Below, in pieces: positions 50,778 through 58,563 of a stretch of 58,563 nt of DNA. Positions within the stretch are counted from its first letter, which is position 1. Every line of letters starts with the position of its first letter. The stretch lies in assembly GCA_964593585.1 (NCBI GenBank), contig CAZQIZ010000018.1, positions 1-58,563 on the forward strand, written 5' to 3'. This stretch comes from JACQFV01 sp964593585 (lineage in GTDB: Bacteria > Zixibacteria > MSB-5A5 > WJJR01). The notes below the pieces were generated by a model. It saw only the letters and a list, made by a program, of their open reading frames with translations. It was not told where the DNA came from and did no database searches. The position numbers and the translations under genes were made by a program.

Positions 50778-51875
50778 TTAGCGGGCCGGATCGGGGAAGA
50801 CCATCAAATCATCAGCCGCCACCGAGAGCGTGACAAGATCGCCGGCATGTCCGACCGGCGGCGCGGCAGTGCGGACGACGCACAAAGTCCCGTCTGACAG
50901 TCCAACTTCCAGGGTGGTCTGTTCCGGTGTGCCATGTACCGCCAGGATGCGCGCCTGCAGCTGACCGGAAGGGATAGCGGCGAGTCTCATCGCTTCCGGG
51001 CGGCACATCGCGATGACGGCCGCACCCAATGCGATCGGGTCCGGGGCAGTGCCACGGAGGGTCGTCGACGTGCCGTGGAGCTGGATCGTTGCTGTCTCGC
51101 CAGATCGTTCGAGCAGTCGTCCACGGAATTGATTGGAGAATCCCAGATGTCGGGCGACGACGGCGGCACGGGGACGGGCCAGCAATTCCGCGGGTGTCCC
51201 CTGCTGCACCAGTACTCCGGCGAACAGGATCGCAACCCGGTCGCAGAGGGCGAAGGCCTCCTGATGGTCATGCGTCACGAGGATGACCGGAATCGCGCAT
51301 TCTTCGAGGAAGGAGGCGAGATCGCGCCTCAGTTCTTCGCGCAGCGGCGGATCGAGGTGGGCGAAGGGTTCATCGAGCAACAGCGCACGCGGGCGAAAGA
51401 CCATGGCCCGCGCCAACGCCACCCGCTGTCGCTCACCGCCGGAGAGATCACGCACCGGGCGCGCCCGATGAGGGGCCAGCGACACGCGCTCCAGCGCCGC
51501 GCTCACCGCGGCGTCGGATTCGCCGCGCGGCCAGCCCTGTGCACGGCACGGAAACGCGACATTGTCCTCGACAGACATCCAATCGAAGAGACGGAACTCC
51601 TGATAGACCAGACCCAGGCGCCGCTGGCGGGGCGCGACGCCGCTTAGCTTCTCATCGCCAATCCAGACATCGCCGTTGGAGACGGCGGCGCCGTTCAGCG
51701 CCAGAAGCAGTGAGGACTTGCCCGCCCCCGATGGACCGACCAGCCCGAAAATTTCCCCCGCCGGGACATGTAGCGAGACACCCGTGACCACCGGCCGGTT
51801 GCCGTGATAGACCGAGAGATTCGCGACACGCAGTGCCGAATCGGCCGGTGGGGAGTCGGTGAGGGGAGCGGGCAT
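50778..51875 (-). CDS. ABC transporter ATP-binding protein with TOBE-like C-terminal domain
   Basis: 365 residues. Walker A GPSGAGKSS, Q-loop YQEFRLFD, signature LSGGERQRVALARA, Walker B ALLLDEPFAHLD and H-loop THDH are all intact, so it should hydrolyse ATP. From residue ~250 an anion-importer type C-terminal domain follows (regulatory OB-fold, PEAMRLA, GLSDGTLCVV). It resembles ModC or spermidine/sulfate-type importers; being in a run with molybdopterin genes favours molybdate or tungstate, but no permease or binding protein is in the window. First gene of the minus-strand run. Confidence 0.9.
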   Translation of the reverse strand: MPAPLTDSPPADSALRVANLSVYHGNRPVVTGVSLHVPAGEIFGLVGPSGAGKSSLLLALNGAAVSNGDVWIGDEKLSGVAPRQRRLGLVYQEFRLFDWMSVEDNVAFPCRAQGWPRGESDAAVSAALERVSLAPHRARPVRDLSGGERQRVALARAMVFRPRALLLDEPFAHLDPPLREELRRDLASFLEECAIPVILVTHDHQEAFALCDRVAILFAGVLVQQGTPAELLARPRAAVVARHLGFSNQFRGRLLERSGETATIQLHGTSTTLRGTAPDPIALGAAVIAMCRPEAMRLAAIPSGQLQARILAVHGTPEQTTLEVGLSDGTLCVVRTAAPPVGHAGDLVTLSVAADDLMVFPDPAR

Positions 51876-51939
51876 CGATATTCAACGGGACAGCATCCGG
51901 AAGAATGAGTATAATGGACCATACACGGGGAGAGAATCG

Positions 51940-52578
51940 ATGAAAAAGGCAACTTGGATCGTGGCGGCGGCTCTGGCATTGGGAACGACGGCGCCGGTGT
52001 CGGCCCAGGCGCCGGCACAGGGCGCGACACGCGCCGCCAATCTGGAAGCCCGGGTCATCAAAGACTCGACCGGCTGTCCGTCGGCGATCGAACTCTGGCT
52101 GTCTTCGACCACGGACACCGTCCAAGGGCTGGAAGTGGTCCTGCAATGGGACCGCCCCGGCCGCGTCGAATTCCAGCATGGTGTCCCGGCGTCCAAGGCC
52201 GCGCCGACCGATTCGCTGTCGGCCCTGCTGAAACCCGCCGACCCGAGCACGCAGATTCCCCTGGACCGGGCGAAGGGGCTCTTGTCGAAGTGGGAGTTTG
52301 TCGAAGCGCGGGCGACCAGCGGGAATGGCGCCAAGATCATGGGTGTGGCCAAATTATTCAGCCAGGAGGAACCGGCGCCGCTTCTACCCGGGGCCTCAGG
52401 AGCGCTCCTGCGGATGCCGATCAAGATCCTCACTCCGGCAGCGAATGCGCCCGCCGATTCCGGCGGGGTGAATCTCGCTTTTGACGCCTCCGGGACCCGT
52501 CTGTCGACGCACCGCGGGGTGCTCTTCGGCACAGTGGGTCTCAAGGGTACCACGGTGCATCCGGCCGCATGTGAATAG
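51940..52578 (+). CDS. secreted cohesin-like domain protein
   Basis: 212 residues: a signal peptide (TWIVAAALALGTTAPVSAQA) then a beta-sandwich domain of about 180 residues with the cohesin-like pattern of a disk-like strand near VQGLEVVLQWDRPG and a late LAFDASGTRLST. No dockerin follows. The ATG at 51940 has a GGGAGAG site, and TATAAT (51910-51915) with a weak GGGACA 17 bases upstream is a possible promoter. Divergent from the ABC gene. Such domains in FCB bacteria bind dockerin partners, for example those in this window; pairing is inference. Confidence 0.78.
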   Translation: MKKATWIVAAALALGTTAPVSAQAPAQGATRAANLEARVIKDSTGCPSAIELWLSSTTDTVQGLEVVLQWDRPGRVEFQHGVPASKAAPTDSLSALLKPADPSTQIPLDRAKGLLSKWEFVEARATSGNGAKIMGVAKLFSQEEPAPLLPGASGALLRMPIKILTPAANAPADSGGVNLAFDASGTRLSTHRGVLFGTVGLKGTTVHPAACE

Positions 52579-52596
52579 GCGGGCGGGATTGCCCCC

Positions 52597-53020
52597 TTGA
52601 CAATCGGGGGTTCAGGCGTTAGTATTGCCAAGTGTGTGAGCGCTGCCGCGCCCGCATTAGTGACACGGTATCTGTACCTGCAACGGTCTGCACGAGACAC
52701 AACATCGCGGTTGGGATTGCGCAGATTGATTCGGCGACGCAAGGCCGCTGGACAAACGTTCTTAGAGGAGTCGACCCAAGAAACACGGCGCACGGTTTGT
52801 CGGACTAAATGGTTTCCAGATGCCATGTTACGGCGCTGGAGCCGGTTCGAAAAAGTTCGATAAACGTATATAGGCGCTGGTCTGCAAGGCGTGGGACCGC
52901 TTTGCAGGGGCTTTCGGGCATGGCGTTTGAGGACGTCAGCCAGATGGCCCCGGATGGTTGGGTGCGTCGCCATTAGACCGGGTCCACGCAAGGGTGTCCC
53001 GCAACGTTAAGGAGTGGTCC
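52597..53020 (+). promoter_or_regulatory. promoter and long untranslated leader of the cohesin-dockerin gene
   Basis: TTGACA (52597-52602) and TAGTAT (52620-52625) are separated by exactly 17 bases, a near-ideal sigma-70 promoter. The nearest supportable gene starts at 53021, giving a leader of about 390 bases. The leader contains a strong hairpin, CTGCAAGGCG/CGCTTTGCAG (one G-U pair) around 52880-52905, and further short inverted repeats. I cannot match it to a known riboswitch. Confidence 0.5.
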
Positions 53021-53971
53021 ATGATCCGTGGTCGCGTTCTCCGGACGCTCTCGGCATTGATGCTCGTGCTCGTGGTCGGGCTGGCTTGGCTTTCCTCGAC
53101 CGATTCGGCGATGGGCTTTGTCGACTACGACACCGTATCAGTCACCTATGACACCCTGGCGCTGATTGACGTGGGCGATACTCTCGGGACCCCGGGCACC
53201 AGCGTGCCCGTCTCGCTTTACCTGCAAAATCTCTCCGACTCGATCCAGGGCTTCACGGTCTCGATCACGCTTTCCAACCCCGATCTGATGGCGTTTGTCT
53301 CGCAGACGGTGATCGACACCTGCTACCCGTGCCTGGATTCGGCGTGCACGCAACTGGACACGGTGCAGTGCACCATCGAAGTGGTGCCTTCGACCACCCA
53401 GAACACGCTGATCCAGAACTGGGACCACGCTCAGGCACGGACGTTCGGCGGCACAAACATCCTGGTCTCCGGCATTGCGGATGTGGACTTCGACCAGTCG
53501 CCGCTGCCGATCCTGCCATTTACCAACGGCGTGCTGATCAAGGTGATCGCCCAGGTCAACTGCAACATTCCCGACACCCTGTCCGACCGGGTGGTCCTGC
53601 TGGATATCAATCCGCCTCAGACTTTCCTGACCAATCCCAAGGGGCGAACCATTCCCAGTTACACGATCCTCGATGCCGACACCACGATCGCCGGCCCGGA
53701 CACCACGGTCCACCTGTGGCTGTACCGGACGGCGCTGAAGTATCAGAACGGCTCGATCACGGTGCCCTTTACCCTCAAGGGCGATCTGAACAAAGACGGG
53801 GTTTATAACGTTCAGGATGTGGTGGGACTGGTCAACGTGGCGTTTCGTGGAGCGCAAGAGCCCTGCCCGCCGGGGATTGCCGACCTGAACTGCGACGGCG
53901 TGATCAGCATCGTGGACGTGGTCCTGCTGGTCAATCACGTCTTCCGCGGCGGCCCGCAACCGTTCTGCTAG
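53021..53971 (+). CDS. secreted cohesin-like protein with C-terminal tandem dockerin repeats
   Basis: 316 residues with a signal peptide (TLSALMLVLVVGLAWLSS). The middle is a cohesin-like beta-sandwich (PVSLYLQNLSDSIQGFTVSI, PFTNGVLIKVIAQVNC). The C-terminus has two dockerin-type EF-hand repeats: GDLNKDGVYNVQDVVGLVNV with AFRG, and ADLNCDGVISIVDVVLLVNHV with FRGG. The ATG at 53021 has a TAAGGAG ribosome site eight bases upstream. A convergent terminator lies at 54176-54204. The module at its C-terminus matches that of the protein at 14327. Confidence 0.85.
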   Translation: MIRGRVLRTLSALMLVLVVGLAWLSSTDSAMGFVDYDTVSVTYDTLALIDVGDTLGTPGTSVPVSLYLQNLSDSIQGFTVSITLSNPDLMAFVSQTVIDTCYPCLDSACTQLDTVQCTIEVVPSTTQNTLIQNWDHAQARTFGGTNILVSGIADVDFDQSPLPILPFTNGVLIKVIAQVNCNIPDTLSDRVVLLDINPPQTFLTNPKGRTIPSYTILDADTTIAGPDTTVHLWLYRTALKYQNGSITVPFTLKGDLNKDGVYNVQDVVGLVNVAFRGAQEPCPPGIADLNCDGVISIVDVVLLVNHVFRGGPQPFC

Positions 53972-54175
53972 GCTCCGGAATTCGCCGTTGACAGCGGGCC
54001 GGACGACGGCCTTGATTGGGCTACGGATGGAGATGAAATGAAGTCGCGGGCGACGGATCGACCGGATGGCCCGCGTGCAAAAAGCCCTCGGGAGAACAGC
54101 CCTCTATGGCCCAGGTAGTGTCTTCACACTAACTCTACAATTGCAGTACGGATGGTTGTTCTCCCCTAAACGCCC

Positions 54176-54204
54176 GAAGGCCCCCCGGGATCCGGGGGGC
54201 CTTC
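54176..54204. terminator. bidirectional terminator between convergent genes
   Basis: GAAGGCCCCCCGG and CCGGGGGGCCTTC form a perfect thirteen-base stem with a GAT loop. On the plus strand GTGTTT follows, on the minus strand GGGCGTTT. It lies between the cohesin-dockerin gene and the acyl-CoA synthetase gene. Confidence 0.75.
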
Positions 54205-54222
54205 GTGTTTCCGGCGCGATTC

Positions 54223-56328
54223 TTAATGCCCGATGACGATGCGGGCGTCGATCGCCCGCGACCCAGACGGATCGGGACAGAGGACAAACGGATTGATGTC
54301 CAATTCGCGGATGTGCGGCGCCTCGCTGACCAGTTGGGACACACGCACGATGGCGTCGATGAGGGGTTCGACATCGACCGGCGGCGCCCCGCGGAATCCC
54401 GTCAGCAGTTTTTGACCCTTCAATTGCGCGATCATTTCGCGGGCATCCTCACGCGACAGCGGGGGCAGACGGAAGGCGATGTCTTTGACCACCTCGACAA
54501 AGACACCCCCCAGTCCACACATGACCATCGGACCGAACTTCGGGTCGCGCACCATGCCCAACGCCATCTCGACACCGCCCTTGACCATTGGCTGCAGCAC
54601 GATGTGGGCGTCCTTGAGGCCATGCTGGCGTGTTTTGGCCTGCAGGGCCTCGAACTGACGCACCGCTTCGTCGTCATTGCGTATGTCCACCACGACGCCG
54701 CCGACCTCGGTCTTGTGGGCCAGATCGGAGGCGTCGATCTTCAGCACAATCGGGTAACCGACTTCGGCGGCGGTCGCCAGCAGGGCGGCTTTGTCCGCGA
54801 CAGGGTGCAAGGCGGCCACAGGTATCCCGCAGCCGGCGAGGCAGTCCAGAGCGTCGCGGCCCAGGACCTGTGTGCGGCCGCTGCGCGCCGCGGACTCCAG
54901 CTCGCGTCGCACCGTCAGCACATTCGCGGTGACCGGCTCAGGCACGCGAGCCGGGCGGTCCCGGTAGATGCCGTAGCGACACATGCGATCGTAGACGGCG
55001 GCCATCTCCTCGGGAAATGTGTAGACCGGAATGCCGGAGTCCTTGAGCAGCGCCGCCGAGGTCCCGTCACGGGCCCCGACAAAGCAGGACAGCAGCGGCT
55101 TGGCCGACTTCTGTTTGGCCTCGAGGATGCCGCGCGCGACGGACATGTCATCGATCATGATCGGCGGGACGAACAGGCACATCACCGCGTCGACATTGGG
55201 ATCGTCGAAGACCGCCTCGAGCGTGCGCCGGTAGTCATCGCCGGTGGCGGAGGCGATCATATCGACGGGATTGCTGGTGGCGGCGGCCGCCGGCAGGAAC
55301 GACTTCAATCGCGCCACGGTCTCGGGCGCCAGCGGCACCACATCGAGACCGAGACCCGCCGCCGCATCGGTGGCCAGGATGCCGGGCCCGCCGGCGTTGG
55401 TGAGGATGGCCACGCGATTGCCATGCGGCACCGGCTGACGGTCGAAGGCCTCGGCCACATCGAAAAGTTCCTCCATCGAGTGCACGCGGATGATGCCGCA
55501 TTGCTCGAAGAGGGCATCGACGCCGATGTCATGCCCGGCGAGGGCGCCGGTGTGCGAAATCGTCGCCCGGGCGCCGGCGGTGGTCTTGCCGGATTTGACC
55601 GCGATGATCGGCTTGGTCTTGGTGATTTCGCGGGCAATCTTGGTGAACGTCTCGGCGTCGCCGAAGCTTTCGAGGTACAGGAGGATGATCTGCGTCTGCG
55701 GATCATCTTTCCAGTAATTGAGCAGGGCGTTGCCGGCGATGTCGGCCTTGTTGCCGACGGAGGCGAACATCGAGAAGCCCAGCCCGAGTTTGCGGGCGTG
55801 GTTGAGAATCGCCTCGCCGAGCGCGCCGGATTGCGACATGAAGCCGATGCGGCCCGGGATGGGCTGGGTGCGCGAAAAGGTCGCGTTCATGGCCACTGTC
55901 GGGTCGGTGTTGATCACGCCGAAGCAATTGGGGCCGATCATGCGCATGTTGTAGTGGAACACGCGCTCCAGAAGTTGCTTTTCCTCGTCGGCGCCGGCTT
56001 CGCCCAGTTCCTTGAAACCGGCGGTGATGACCACCACCCCGCCCACGCCCTTCTGCCCGCACTGCTCGATGGCAGGCATGACCAGATCCTTGCGTACCAC
56101 GATCACCGCCATGTCGACCGGATCGGGAATATCGAGCACGGTCGGGAAACACTTGACCGAGTGGATGTAATCGGCGTTCGGATTAACCGGAAAGACCTGA
56201 CCTTTGAAGTCGTAGGAGATAAGATTGCGCACTATCTCGCGGCCGATGGTGCCCGGACGGCTGGTAGCGCCGATGACGGCGATCGATTTGGGGCGGAAGA
56301 TCTTGTCCAGTCCGACAGCGCTGTTCAT
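54223..56328 (-). CDS. ADP-forming acetate/acyl-CoA synthetase (fused alpha-beta)
   Basis: 701 residues of the NDP-forming acyl-CoA synthetase type: an N-terminal CoA-binding domain (IAVIGATSRPGTIGREIVRNL), a succinyl-CoA-ligase-like middle with the phosphorylated His in TISHTGALAGHD, and a C-terminal ATP-grasp domain (GYPIVLKIDASDLAHKTEVGGV). It makes ATP from acyl-CoA or activates acids, as in Archaea and some anaerobes. Two ATGs lie nine bases apart; an AGAGGA site favours 56328. Next to a thiolase gene on the same strand (126 bp), a pair that suits acetyl-CoA metabolism. Confidence 0.94.
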   Translation of the reverse strand: MNSAVGLDKIFRPKSIAVIGATSRPGTIGREIVRNLISYDFKGQVFPVNPNADYIHSVKCFPTVLDIPDPVDMAVIVVRKDLVMPAIEQCGQKGVGGVVVITAGFKELGEAGADEEKQLLERVFHYNMRMIGPNCFGVINTDPTVAMNATFSRTQPIPGRIGFMSQSGALGEAILNHARKLGLGFSMFASVGNKADIAGNALLNYWKDDPQTQIILLYLESFGDAETFTKIAREITKTKPIIAVKSGKTTAGARATISHTGALAGHDIGVDALFEQCGIIRVHSMEELFDVAEAFDRQPVPHGNRVAILTNAGGPGILATDAAAGLGLDVVPLAPETVARLKSFLPAAAATSNPVDMIASATGDDYRRTLEAVFDDPNVDAVMCLFVPPIMIDDMSVARGILEAKQKSAKPLLSCFVGARDGTSAALLKDSGIPVYTFPEEMAAVYDRMCRYGIYRDRPARVPEPVTANVLTVRRELESAARSGRTQVLGRDALDCLAGCGIPVAALHPVADKAALLATAAEVGYPIVLKIDASDLAHKTEVGGVVVDIRNDDEAVRQFEALQAKTRQHGLKDAHIVLQPMVKGGVEMALGMVRDPKFGPMVMCGLGGVFVEVVKDIAFRLPPLSREDAREMIAQLKGQKLLTGFRGAPPVDVEPLIDAIVRVSQLVSEAPHIRELDINPFVLCPDPSGSRAIDARIVIGH

Positions 56329-56454
56329 GACGGTCATCCTCTCCCGTGAGGAGGATATATACGCAACGAACGACAACGGGCGGGTGACAGACCCGCCCAT
56401 TGCGTGACAAAATCGGCTATGTCCTGCGGGCGCAACGCCCCTCGCCGAGCGATT

Positions 56455-57639
56455 CTACGACACTCGCTCAAAGACGGCGGCAATGCCCTGCCCGCCGCCG
56501 ATGCAAAGTGACGCCACACCGTAACGCGCCTGGCGTCGACGCAGTTCGTAAAGCAATGTCAATGCCAGCCGCGCGCCGGAGGCGCCCAGCGGGTGGCCGA
56601 TGGCAATGGCGCCGCCGTTGACATTACCCTTCTCGCGCGGGAACCCCAGCGCCTTCTCGCATGCCAGATACTGCGGCGAAAAGGCCTCGTTGATCTCAAT
56701 CAGGTCCATGTCGTCGAGCGTGAGTTTGGCCTTGGCCAGCGCCTGCTTGATCGCGTCGACCGGGCCGATCCCCATGATCTCCGGCGGCACACCGGCGATG
56801 CCGTAGGAGACAAGGCGTCCGATCACCGTGAGGTTATGCCGTTTAACCGCCTCTTCAGAGGCCAGCACCACCGCGGCGGCGCCGTCATTGATGCCCGAGG
56901 CGTTGCCGGCGGTCACCACACCGTCCTTCTTGAACACCGGACGCAGTTTCGCCAATTTCTCCAGCGATGTCTCGCGGATGTGCTCATCGTAATCGAGCAC
57001 ACGGGTCTCCCCTTTTTTGGCGGGCAGTTCGATCGGCTCGATCTCGGCGGAGAGCCAGCCCTGTTGCTTGGCGTGTTGCGCCGCCTCGAAGGAGCGCAAC
57101 GCGAAGGCATCGACTTCCTGACGTGATATGTTGTATTGCTCGGCCAGCTTCTCGGCGGTCAGCGCCATATTGAGACCGCATAACGGATCGGTCAGCGCCA
57201 CCCAGAGCGCATCCTCCATCGGCGCCTGACCGAGCGGGAGCCCCCAGCGGGCGCCGCGGATGACGTGCGGGGTCTGCGACATGTTCTCCATGCCGCCGGC
57301 GACGACCACCTGGGCCTCGTCGAGTTGAATGAATTGCGCGCCGGTGACGATGGCCTGCAGACCGGATCCGCAGATGCGATTGACCGTCAGCGCCGGAGTG
57401 GTGACCGGGGTACCGGCTTTGAGGCCGACATGACGGGCGCCATAGATCGCATCCGCTGAAGTCTGGGTGGCGTTGCCCATGACCACATGGTCGACCTGGT
57501 CCGGCTTGATGCCGGCACGGCGCATCGCCGCTTTGGCGGCGATCACGCCGAGGTCGATGGCGGTGATATCTTTCAGCGACTGCCCGAACTCACCAAAAGG
57601 CGTTCGCGCTCCCTCACAAACAAAAACCGGCTTTGACAT
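56455..57639 (-). CDS. acetyl-CoA C-acyltransferase (thiolase)
   Basis: 394 residues. Active Cys in NRICGSGLQAIV near residue 90, the His in GHPLGASGARLA and second Cys in SLCIGGGQGIAAVF near the C-terminus, and the typical GGMENMSQ and ASGINDGAAAVV segments. It condenses or cleaves acetoacetyl-CoA or longer 3-ketoacyl-CoAs. The ATG at 57639 has a GGAGG site; the frame is open upstream but not family-like. It precedes the ADP-forming synthetase gene on the same strand. Confidence 0.95.
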   Translation of the reverse strand: MSKPVFVCEGARTPFGEFGQSLKDITAIDLGVIAAKAAMRRAGIKPDQVDHVVMGNATQTSADAIYGARHVGLKAGTPVTTPALTVNRICGSGLQAIVTGAQFIQLDEAQVVVAGGMENMSQTPHVIRGARWGLPLGQAPMEDALWVALTDPLCGLNMALTAEKLAEQYNISRQEVDAFALRSFEAAQHAKQQGWLSAEIEPIELPAKKGETRVLDYDEHIRETSLEKLAKLRPVFKKDGVVTAGNASGINDGAAAVVLASEEAVKRHNLTVIGRLVSYGIAGVPPEIMGIGPVDAIKQALAKAKLTLDDMDLIEINEAFSPQYLACEKALGFPREKGNVNGGAIAIGHPLGASGARLALTLLYELRRRQARYGVASLCIGGGQGIAAVFERVS

Positions 57640-58163
57640 CCATCCTCCAGATCGAGAGAAATTCGGTCTTGCAATTCGCGGTGCTTTATAACCGCTCGCT
57701 CCCCTTGCAAACAAGCGCTTTGACAGCGCGGTTCTGCGCCACAGGGGCGCAGGCTCTGCGCTTGGTACAACACTCAGGTATTCAAAGTGTTACAGAACAG
57801 AAAGCGAATTTATCCACATTGTCGCGCAGACGCTGCGACGGATCAAATCTCGTTGCGGGATGTTCGTCACCAGCCTCGAAGTCGAAACTCATTGTATTGC
57901 AAAGCATTATCATCGTCGTGCCGGGACGACAGAATTGGCATGCCGTTTGTTTATGATTCAGTTGGCTCCGAGAGGGGCCAGTCAGCTCATAAGCGGTGAA
58001 GGGGCGCTGACGAAGTGGGGTGGAAGGAGTTCCGAGGTGAGGGCGGAACTCCTTCTGTGTTTGTGGAGGTGGGCTTGGAGGAGTCCGGTTTTGCTCGTAA
58101 TCTCTCGACCATTGTCCACGCAGTCATTTGAAGCGTCGCCTCTCTTCGAACCGCTTCCTGGAG
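57640..58163. other. intergenic region with a perfect eleven-base hairpin
   Basis: 524 bp without a supportable gene. It must hold the thiolase promoter. A perfect inverted repeat, AAGGAGTTCCG (58024-58034) and CGGAACTCCTT (58044-58054) with a nine-base loop, lies downstream of the T9SS-tail gene on the minus strand and is probably its terminator, although the T-run is weak on both strands. Confidence 0.5.
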
Positions 58164-58517
58164 CTACTTCAGGAGAACCATCCTACGAGTCGTGATCTCA
58201 TCGCCGACGGATAGTCGGTACAAGTAGAGACCCGAGGCGCAGCTGTGGCCGTTGACATCTCTGCCGTCCCATTGGAGCTGGTGTCGTGCGGCTCCTCCCG
58301 AACCGGAGAACATCCGCACCATCTGACCCAGCACATTGAAGATTTCCAGTGTCCATGGGTGGTCGTCACTTCCAATGTCAAACGGTATGACCGTGCCCCC
58401 ATTAAATGGATTGGGGAAGTTCTGTGACAGCTGGCTGGATGTTGGCAGCGGGTGGGACGGGCCAGCATGGCGCTTGGTCTCGACGGCATAACATCCCGCA
58501 AGCTCTTCTGTCCTGTT
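58164..58517 (-). pseudogene. C-terminal T9SS/FlgD-like sorting domain remnant, frame-disrupted
   Basis: The minus strand ends in a clear T9SS type A-like C-terminal domain: LSQNFPNPFNGGTVIPF, LEIFNVLGQMVR, QLQWDGRDVNGHSCASGLYLYRL, TTRRMVLLK and the stop (58164-58166). Such domains target proteins to the type IX secretion system or the cell surface. This frame closes upstream at a TGA (58518-58520), with no start codon before the domain; another frame stays open to the window edge. So the gene is either frameshifted, broken, or its main part lies beyond 58563. The identity of the main protein cannot be told. Confidence 0.7.
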
Positions 58518-58563
58518 TCAGACAGATTTCGCCAAAAAAGTTGAGGGTCTGACGACGGCCTCC

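Noticed and set aside
52597..52863. An 88-residue frame beginning inside the promoter of the cohesin-dockerin gene
   Set aside because: It starts within the -35 region, has no ribosome site and is Arg-rich without domain character.
58518..58520. TGA as selenocysteine in the sorting-domain gene
   Set aside because: No Cys is expected there, no hairpin follows, and the upstream part of that frame does not look like protein.

Overview
The window is a 58.6 kb stretch of high-GC bacterial chromosome with dense, mostly ordinary gene content, two tRNA genes, no rRNA, no CRISPR array and no recognisable insertion sequence or phage. The mix of secreted proteins ending in tandem dockerin-type repeats (the GDxxCDGxxNxxDVVxxxxxxFRG pattern), cohesin-like domains, a C-terminal T9SS-type sorting domain, DUF3078 and paired DUF4252 proteins behind an ECF sigma factor, and PD40/TolB propellers suggests an uncultured member of the FCB superphylum; candidate phylum Zixibacteria is my best guess, from remembered family distribution rather than a search.

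Layout. 1-6 kb: an M48 peptidase fused to a six-blade PD40 propeller, a small unknown protein, then hisS-aspS. 6-14 kb: a stand-alone receiver protein divergent from phoH-pgpH-ybeY-corC, then an FmdB zinc ribbon, an SprT-like protein, tRNA(CAT) and an ADP-ribosylglycohydrolase. 14-20 kb: a dockerin-bearing secreted protein, a phosphodiester glycosidase, an NlpC/P60-like protein, rtcA, an orphan protein and a frame-disrupted HD phosphohydrolase. 20.6-24.8 kb: a 1385-residue protein that joins a TPR-like region, two ClpB-type AAA+ modules with altered pore loops, and a release-factor-2-like region that has lost both the stop-codon reading motif and GGQ. 25-31 kb: thioesterase, DUF486 membrane protein, tRNA-Leu(TAG), a glutaredoxin-like gene with an in-frame TGA at the redox cysteine, mscL with a zinc ribbon, DUF3078, a lipoprotein, DUF2953-GerW, and a secreted propeller. 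31-37 kb: a MoxR/Mg-chelatase-like AAA+ and VWA pair, DUF1015 and selD, which also needs an in-frame TGA to be complete. 37-45.7 kb: MarR-cytochrome P460, pruA, SGNH hydrolase, cvpA, dinB, ECF sigma-anti-sigma-DUF4252 x2, phzF. 45.9-51.9 kb: a minus-strand run of abc-pyrF-nnr-GNAT-moeB/rhodanese-moaD-moaE. 51.9-58.6 kb: two cohesin-like secreted proteins, an ADP-forming acyl-CoA synthetase, a thiolase and a disrupted T9SS-domain gene tail.

Two results stand out. First, the selD TGA and the glutaredoxin TGA support each other: both sit exactly where the families carry a catalytic Cys or Sec, both have a hairpin just downstream, and SelD makes the selenium donor for Sec. This genome very probably decodes UGA as selenocysteine. 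Second, the ClpB-like/RF2-like fusion looks like a protein that could bring an unfoldase-type motor to the ribosome or to an RF-like binding site without terminating translation; its neighbours include an RNA-end-healing enzyme (rtcA) and an HD hydrolase, but a functional link between them is only an inference. Most other genes are housekeeping or typical accessory functions.
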